A stretch of 64,000 bases of DNA from Whalleya microplaca. Its lineage: Eukaryota > Ascomycota > Sordariomycetes > Xylariales > Xylariaceae. The stretch's first letter is position 1; each line of letters opens with the position of its first letter. The position numbers and the translations under genes were made by a program. Location: positions 1-64,000 of the forward strand of contig MU385725.1 in the NCBI GenBank assembly GCA_022497155.1, written 5' to 3'. A model generated the notes under the pieces. It worked only from the letters and a program-made list of their open reading frames with translations. It did no database searches and was not told where the DNA came from. Positions 57,251 to 64,000 of this stretch are shown piece after piece.

Positions 57251-58543
57251 TCATGCAGTGACCACGACAGCACTTGGAGCAATCGACTTCCTTGCTGCTT
57301 CATTCTTCAAGAACTCTTCTCTTTCCACCTTGAACCTCATCTGGCACCCTTCAAGTTTATCAGTTGCAGGGACCCCATAGACTCAATCATGGAAACTTAC
57401 AATTACCGCATGATATGGGCTCATATCGTGCCGGATTCGATTCCGAAGTACAGGATGGTACGACACCTTCAACGCAATTGAAGTTGAGACCTAGTCGGAT
57501 CAGTGACTGAATACAATCATATCAACCTGGTTGATTAGCAACATACCGAAGAAGAAGGGCATTGAGACACGTTCTGCGGCTGATTCATTGGTGACTCTGT
57601 GGACGTTGGATTTGTAAATGTCGTTGCAGAGCCGCATCATGAAGTCGCCAATATTTACGACGATGGTTCCCTCGATCGGCGGTGCCTTTTACCAGAAGTC
57701 AATATCTGCCACTGCTTCGTAACCCTTGTTAGAACTCACTTTCAACCACTGCCCCTCCTTGGTTAGAATCTGCAAACCACCAACATTATCTTGCCATAGA
57801 AGGGTGAATAACTGCAAATCAGTATGGCTCCCTAATCCTACGAAGCTTTTCTCGGCTTCTTCTTGGCTTCGTGGTGGATAGTAGTTGAAGACGCCATCGG
57901 CTCCGGGATAGGTGGTCTTGTCATCCCAAAAGTCCTCTTCGAGACTCAGCGAGAGGGCGAACATCCTGACTAATCTTCTAGCTAGAGTCAGACAGCCGCT
58001 CCAATATGCAAGGCAGTCCCGTTTGAAGTTGGGTAGATGTGATGTGCCTTCCCAGACGAAGTCTTCCCCACGGATCCACGTCCTCACCTCTTCCGGGACC
58101 TCGGAGATATCCTTGGGATGATCTGGGTCAAGCTCGGGAGAGTAGCGGAAACTAAAGGACTCGCGGACATCAGCACTCTCACTGGGAGAGATCTGAGCTT
58201 TTCGGTATCCGAGATAGCCATTGTAGTATTTGCTATGTCGCTGAGAATCGACAAGGTCTTTCTTTTCCTGAGGCTGTCTCATAAAGTTGATCACCTGTTG
58301 TTTGCACTGCGCGATAGTTCCCTCCGGTATGCCATGGTTCTTGATGTAGAAAAAACCGTTGTTGACTGCAGCAGATCTAATGCTAGAGGCGACCTGTTTG
58401 CGGTCGGAGATCTCACTGGAAAACATGGGTGCCAAATCGATGACCGGGATCTCGTCCGGTGTGCAATCTCGGGGAGGATTCGGTAGCACATCTCGGTAGA
58501 CCGGGCCAAGAGCCGTCCGGAGCTCAAGTTTTGTGGCGGACAT
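57251..58543 (-). CDS. 2-oxoglutarate/Fe(II) dioxygenase (isopenicillin-N-synthase-like)
   Basis: Exons 58543-57740, 57685-57547, 57490-57401 and 57348-57251; joined 376 residues. Intron 1 (57686-57739, GTGAGT to AAAG) removes an apparent in-frame stop, giving GQWLKAPPIEGTIVVNIGDF. N-terminal DIOX_N domain: IPVIDLAPMF, NNGFFYIKNHGIP. Iron ligands: HTD in GLGSHTDLQLFTLLWQD (about residue 240) and the distal His in SNVHRVTNES; the 2-oxoglutarate-binding Arg-x-Ser is ERVSMPFFF. A short last exon gives NWCQMRFKVEREEF. Substrate unknown; neighbours give no pathway. Confidence 0.9.
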
Positions 58544-59651
58544 GTTGCTTTCAACGAGTAGCTAAAGGTTCTGGGGATGAGGCTTAGGAGACTAACATCT
58601 ACGGGTTGGCCATCTAAGAGCCTTTTATATATGTGTAAGATAAGCAGCTAAAATGGCCATTGACTAGCTCATGCTTGGAGTTAATTCCGTGCAGCAAAGA
58701 GCTCCAAGATACCTTATGTGGGGGTCTTGAATCCGAGTCCGCAGTCAACTCGCCCAATAGCAAAGCGTTGAAACTTCTCTGATATATTACATCTAATTCT
58801 ATTCAGGTTTTCAAATCTACGTACTGTACTACCAAATTCTAGAGCTGGTCCCTATCCGTGGCGCCCCTCCTGTCATTCGTCCTAACTAAGGTGTCATTGC
58901 TAGCAAACAAACGATCTCCTACGGCCACCGCCGGTCTTAACGAACCGAAATTGAACTAGGGAATTAAAGTTTACGGTCTCCGTCGGCACCACTCGCTCGG
59001 TAAGTACAGTCACTTGGCACAATCTGGCAGCTGTTAGGATTTGAAGTTATTGACCCGGTGCAGATCTACCTAGTCTACCTAATATCTAAACCTGGTGTGT
59101 AGCACTGAAATCCCATTACTACCAATTCAGTCAGCTATTTGATAGACTGATAGTTGGTTCTCTAGTAGTTATGTTCGTAGTTATCCTGGAACTCGGTAAA
59201 ATACCTTGTTGGGTTGGGAACAAGCTGACAAGAAGCCTATGTATTGCCACATGAAGAACACCCTAACCTAGTAAGAGAAGAGCTAACAAGGTGAGAACCA
59301 ATTAGCGCTGTCAGGAATCGAATCAAACCACTTTATTAAGTAACCTAGCCTAATAGTCAGTACTGCACATGTGACACAAGTACTGAAACATAGATCACGT
59401 GTAGCCCTCGTACTATTCCGTTGGTAAGTTTTCCAACGTACGTGTGTAGATGACCAGACTACTGAGCATACCTGACGGGCCTTGGCAGAAACAACATCTA
59501 CTTTTACTGCATTGTATGGAAGACTGATAAGTATTCCCGCAAAGTTAGTTGTCTGTTAACATTACGAGCATTGCTCTTACTATAACTTGTCATACCATAC
59601 TAGTTTAGAGTCTCTCAAGTTTCAAAATCTCTATACAAACAACCTTCAACC
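58544..59651. other. intergenic, promoters of oxygenase and HAD genes
   Basis: 1.1 kb between divergent starts. No gene and no notable repeat found. A TATA-like TTATATATG occurs about 75 bp upstream of the oxygenase start (near 58623). Confidence 0.5.
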
Positions 59652-60530
59652 ATGGAACATACAGGGCAGGGGCATGGCGCAGCCCCAACCTCACAAGTAG
59701 AGGCTGGCAAGCCCCCCAGCTTTCCACCAATCCGGGCATGTTTGTTCGACATGGACGGCCTCCTAATTAACACCGAGGACTTATACACGCTCTGCGCGGA
59801 CATAATTCTGACCAAGTACGGTCGACCGCGTCTGCCCTGGTCAATCAAGGCGCAACTAATGGGCATCCCCGGCTCCTCGCACGGCGACACCTTCCACAAC
59901 TGGGCACAGCTGCCCATCTCGCGGGAGCAATTCCACCAGGAGCAGACGGAACAGCACCGGATCCACTTCCCGGAATGCAAGCCCCTGCCGGGCGTCGAGA
60001 AGCTGCTCTCGGACCTGAAGGCAGCGAAGAACACCGACGGCCTCCCCGTCGAAATCGCGCTCGCGACCAGCAGCGAGCGCCGCAACTACGAGATGAAGAC
60101 CTCTCACGCGGAGACGAGGACCGTGTTCGATCTCATACCCGAGAACCACCGTGTCCTGGGCGACGACCCCCGCGTCCGCCGCGGCCGCGGCAAACCCGCT
60201 CCGGATATCTACTTGCTCGCGCTCAATTCCATCAACGACGGGCTTCCGGAGGGGGTGCCCCAGATCGCTCCAAATGAGTGCCTAGTCTTCGAGGACGCCG
60301 TGCTAGGGGTCGAGGCCGGCAGACGCGCAGGTATGCGCGCTGTCTGGGTCCCGCATCCCGGGTTGGCTGCTGAGTATAATGGGAAGGGGAAGGAGGTGCT
60401 GGCGGGGCGAACGGGGCTGTTGCCCCTTGGGGATGAACATCAGCTTGGGGATGTCGATGATGGATGGGCCGAACAACTTAGCAGTTTGGAGGATTTTCCT
60501 TACGAGAAGTTTGGTGTCGTTGTTGGATAA
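59652..60530 (+). CDS. HAD-superfamily phosphatase (HDHD1/pseudouridine-phosphatase-like)
   Basis: Single exon, 292 residues, cytosolic. The four HAD motifs are in order: CLFDMDGLLINTEDLY (nucleophile Asp33 and acid Asp35), ALATSSERRNYEM (Ser/Thr motif II), GKPAPDIYLLA (Lys, motif III) and CLVFEDAVLGVEAGRRAGMR (acidic motif IV, Mg binding). The cap-helix region (GRPRLPWSIKAQLMGIPG) matches the HDHD1/GS1-like subgroup, which acts on small sugar phosphates or pseudouridine monophosphate. Substrate cannot be assigned. A loop (DDPRVRRGRGKP) is slightly longer than usual. Convergent with the F-box gene, 282 bp apart. Confidence 0.92.
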   Translation: MEHTGQGHGAAPTSQVEAGKPPSFPPIRACLFDMDGLLINTEDLYTLCADIILTKYGRPRLPWSIKAQLMGIPGSSHGDTFHNWAQLPISREQFHQEQTEQHRIHFPECKPLPGVEKLLSDLKAAKNTDGLPVEIALATSSERRNYEMKTSHAETRTVFDLIPENHRVLGDDPRVRRGRGKPAPDIYLLALNSINDGLPEGVPQIAPNECLVFEDAVLGVEAGRRAGMRAVWVPHPGLAAEYNGKGKEVLAGRTGLLPLGDEHQLGDVDDGWAEQLSSLEDFPYEKFGVVVG

Positions 60531-60812
60531 GAGGCTAGATAGTGTGGCGCGAGCCCCTGTTACGAAGACGATTGAGGTGTCTGTTCCGAGATAATGACCC
60601 TTCTATCCCTGTAATCTTCAATGCGAAAGTGATTGCAATAAAGTCTCTAAGACAGCCCATTCGTACTCACCATCTATAAGGGTCTTCGAAGGCGAATGCT
60701 GCCGTCTCCGAGCTCGTGTGGCCCTCCGGCCAAACTTTTCCCTCTCGAAACCCGGTAGATCACTGATCCAAGATGCCATTAAACGGAATAAATCGACTTG
60801 GCTTTTGAGATA

Positions 60813-62286
60813 TTAGAATGAAGGCCAGCGACCAACAATCACCTTTCCCTCTTCGCCTACCCATTGCCTCCATAATTCGTCTATCTCCTGTGGGATATCC
60901 CATTCCGTAGCATCTCCAACCCAGGCTTTCCATCTCCGTACATTCACTTCCTCGTCTAGTTCTGACTTGAGATCAGGGGGGTCGATACTATTCTCACCGG
61001 CTTCAATACACTCTAGCATCAGACCGGTGAAGTCACTCATATTCATTGCGATTTGGAAACTAAGACGTTTTAGCGCAGGCATTTTAAGCACGGCTTGCGA
61101 CATAGAAAGAATGAGTGGATCGAACATCTCGATATCTGGTCGCGTTCGCCATTCATGTGTTGGTGATTCGCCATTAAGAACATCTTCATTGTCTGGTATG
61201 CCAAAGACATTATCTTCCGCATCATGGTCATAGATTCCCATATGTATTTCGTGCTCGCCTGCTGAACTGAGTACCTGCTGATCAGGCTCAATGTCGACGT
61301 CTGCCGGATTCCAAGTATAATAACACTTTCCATTTGGCGCAACGAGACCAGAGGTGATGCTGAAACGTTGCAGATTGGGCCAGATATTAGCGGTATCATG
61401 CCCTGCTTGGTGTCTCCGCAAGTCAACGAAAAGCTCAGATGAGATGACGAAATTTGACAGATGCAGATCAACTAGAGGGCTTCTCTGTGACAGCACCCGT
61501 AGAGTACGGGACAGCTCATCAACTCCATCTCTTTGGAGGTCGCCACAGTTGAGATTAAGATTGAATAGATCAAGATGCCTCAGACCCTTGGGCAAGGGCA
61601 AGCCGGTGAGCCTTTCGGACTCGGACCATCCGCAATTTCGGCTCGAGGAGCCCCAAGTCTGCCTTCGAAACCCGCGGCATAGCTCCGAGGAGCACTATCA
61701 CAGCGGTCGGGTGAAGCGGGTGGCCAACACTGATCGGCAGTGAAAACCCGGTGACACGTTGTACGCGTGGCAACTCAGTGCCATTGAAGTCAAGGTTCAG
61801 GTACCTGTTTTCAGTCCTCGCAAAGCCGATTCCGAAGCCTATCTCTGCTGGTCGATTTCCCCAGTCCATCGGAGGATGGATCCTTAGAATGAGCTCGAGC
61901 CGACCGAAGTTGTCATTCTCAGGGGGTGAAGCGTCGTGCTCCCACTGTTTCAGCAGAAGAAATAAGTGTTTTACGGCGACAATAAAAGCATAGACGTTGG
62001 CTGAATGATCATGAGCTGTCTCGAATTGGCCAATGTCAGCTTCGCTGTATGTCGGTAGCTCAAGGTCATAATCCAATCGTCGTAGCAATGCACGTCTACG
62101 TGGTGTCGCGAATATGGCTGCGAAGCGCGGGAGATCGAAGCTGAAGAGCTTTATGTGGGCAAAAGTGCGTGCTTCTATCACAAATTGCCACCGCTGGGAG
62201 ATGGTGGCATATGGCGCCAATTCGGATGTAGTAGAATCCAAATAATTGCTACTTATAACGAGGATTTCGTTGCTGATAGCCTCCAT
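60813..62286 (-). CDS. F-box-type protein with a frame break
   Basis: The N-terminal half (62286 to about 61620) reads MEAISNEILVISSNYLDSTT, then ELAPYATISQRWQFVIEART and LPRFAAIF: the F-box-like start of a common fungal family. The C-terminal half (from about 61627, in another frame) reads WSESERLTGLPLPKG, then LRHLDLFNLNLNC, RWKAWVGDATEWDIP and so on to 60813, the usual family end. The two frames overlap at 61570-61620. Joining needs a one-nucleotide shift near 61630, or a weak 52-nt intron (GTTTCG to GAG) that would join MPR to SERLTGLP. Full length would be about 485-490 residues. Probably an E3-ligase adaptor; a pseudogene is possible. Confidence 0.65.
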
Positions 62287-64000
62287 ATTATACTGTTAGG
62301 ATAGCTGGCGTTGCCGGTCGGTCTGAGTAGATGCAGAGATGTGGTGCAACGAGTGAGTCGAACGTTATGGTAAGAGGCACGCCAGGGAAGATATCAGAAT
62401 TCCCTAGTTATGCAGGCTGCGTGATGTCGTTGGTTGACTGCTACATGTGTATTCAACTAGCACGATGTCGTGTAACACCAGTACGGAACATTAGAACACT
62501 AGGTAATTCTCACGTAGTGTTCCTTCGGCTTTATCTGAATAGTGTTTACTACTGATTGAAATGTATCGGTTGAATACATAGTTGGTTTATTTACCTCGTA
62601 CTTAGCACAGTTGACAAAGCTTGACGTTATTCATGTTCACATACATCAGCTTTTAGGTACGATGGTTTTCTTATGAATTCTCTCATTATGTTACAACCAT
62701 ATGCGTTACATATCGTACGATATGTATATACAGACGAAAGTAATGAGAAACATAAATAGCTCAACTAGTATAAGGTGAAGCTAGGAGAGAATGGAATCCC
62801 TTTGTATATGCGCAGGCGACAGCCACATATGTCGGCCCATATCCAGGGCTATAGGCTTGCTTCAACAGGATGTTACATGATCCCTTCCACCGGCCATACA
62901 GTGTATTGATTTATCGCCTAGTTTAGCAATTCACTCTAGCGGAGAAAGGGCAAAGCAAGCGCGTTCGGGTCCCATTGTTGATTCTATCTCCGAATGCCCT
63001 CAGGTGGCTAAAGAAGTGGTAAGTACATACAAGATCCAAGTGGCAATTGGGATCCAATAGTTGTCACGGGACGAGCATACATGTGAGTCTTAACAATTAA
63101 TCCCAGTAATCATCGATTTGGGGTTGCATCGAACGTACGAGGGAGGTATCGAAGCAACACAGTTGTTGCACAAAGAACTAACTAAAGGGTTGTTCGGAAA
63201 CAACTTCTATATACATGAGATCCTAACAAAGAATCTTGACATTTTGTCTTTAGCATTGGGCTTTTTGGCGTTCGTTGTTTGAGACTATTCTGTTATGCGT
63301 CTGAAGTGATCGAGGTTCAAATAGGTAGATAAGCGAAGTTACCTCAAATATCTCATGAAACTCTGAGCTTATCTGCACCCCTTCTATCTAAAGGTATCGA
63401 TGGTCCTCTCCCTATAATGGAGCTTTCACGGAGTCTCTCTATCCCCTTCGAGTTCATAGCCCTGAATAATGTAAATCTCGAAATAGCGCCTATCATATCC
63501 ATGGTAGCTTTGAGAAATTAGACTCCCGCATTTTCGAGGGCCATGTTAAATAGATGGTCTATGCTACTGATGGTAACCTCCATATCAGATGCTACCAGGG
63601 TTGCCATGACCGGCTTCGAGGAAGAGACAAATATTATTCTTTTGTGAAGTCCCTCATGAAAAATAGTAACTTGGTTGCTATATATGTGATTCTCAAAAAG
63701 CGATTGTAGTCATATTCAACTTGGACTGTCCCCATGTCACTTACGTGAAGAGTGGTTTGTAGAGACAAAGAGAGATAGAGAGACAACAGGTGCTGTTAGA
63801 ACATGTACATGGTCTGCCTCTGTTACTAAACAACCCACGTGTTTTCGTAAGCTCTGACTCTACAAATAGCCTCAAATGTTCAGGTACACTGTTACGATAT
63901 AGTCAAACATCTCTCCACATCTCATAAGCGGGCAATGTGCGGACATATCTCTAACACAACTTTCGGCTGTGGACATCAGGTCCAGATGGAGGAAATCCCG
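62287..64000. other. 1.7 kb without a gene
   Basis: No protein family, RNA gene or repeat recognised. The first 300 bp hold the F-box gene's promoter. A 74-codon frame at 62331 is not convincing. Continues off the right edge. Confidence 0.45.

Noticed and set aside
57686..57739. Apparent premature TAA in the oxygenase gene
   Set aside because: A GTGAGT...AAAG intron removes it in phase and yields the expected GQWLKAPPIEGTIVVNIGDF.

Overview
The window is nuclear DNA from a filamentous ascomycete (Pezizomycotina, most likely a sordariomycete-type genome). The evidence is: short introns (about 50-200 bp) with fungal splice signals; a heterokaryon-incompatibility (HET) gene; a block of AT-saturated DNA typical of repeat-induced point mutation (RIP); many taggtacctaggta-type stretches between genes; and single-copy fungal housekeeping genes. 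No organism name can be fixed from the sequence alone.

Layout. 1-2.7 kb is RIP-ravaged repeat DNA carrying two short, less damaged palindromic elements. 3-13.2 kb is an accessory or decaying zone. It holds a HET-domain gene with an in-frame stop and two copies of a hAT-type MITE, each with its own 8-bp target duplication. One MITE sits inside an exon of a conserved membrane-protein gene; removing the insert with one target copy restores the frame exactly. The zone ends with a truncated GNAT-type acetyltransferase fragment. 13.2-15.4 kb shows no gene. From 15.4 kb the window becomes gene-dense and euchromatic: secreted aspartic protease (-), ELP5 (+), PRE5 proteasome alpha-6 (-), VPS55 (+), GYP7 (-), MSO1 (-), MAK16 (-), MSS1 (+), and a small tandem-repeat protein (-). 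32.6-40.7 kb is a gene-poor 8 kb stretch. It is followed by a FAD monooxygenase (+), MED6 (-), an MMTAG2-type RS-rich protein (+), a 1,804-residue DUF3684 protein (+), the DEAH helicase ECM16/DHR1 (-), a proteasome assembly chaperone 3 family gene (+), a 2-oxoglutarate oxygenase (-), a HAD phosphatase (+) and an F-box-type gene with a frame break (-). 62.3-64 kb shows nothing I can support.

Functional themes. Three endomembrane-trafficking genes lie within about 6 kb (VPS55, GYP7, MSO1). Two ribosome-biogenesis factors (MAK16, ECM16), two proteasome genes (PRE5 and the PAC3-type chaperone) and two wobble-uridine tRNA-modification genes (ELP5, cytosolic; MSS1, mitochondrial) are scattered among them, as is usual in fungi without operons. 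Many neighbours are divergent pairs sharing 300-700 bp promoters (MAK16/MSS1, ECM16/PAC3-type, PRE5/VPS55, MED6/MMTAG2-type) or convergent pairs, the tightest having 50 bp between stop codons.

Best leads: the MITE-interrupted membrane gene with paired target-site duplications; the DUF3684 protein joining an Hsp90-type ATPase fold to a C-terminal HExxH zincin-like signature; the small GRSGYNKDGDSED repeat protein with a strong promoter; and in-frame stops in MED6 and the HET gene beyond which the frame stays open.
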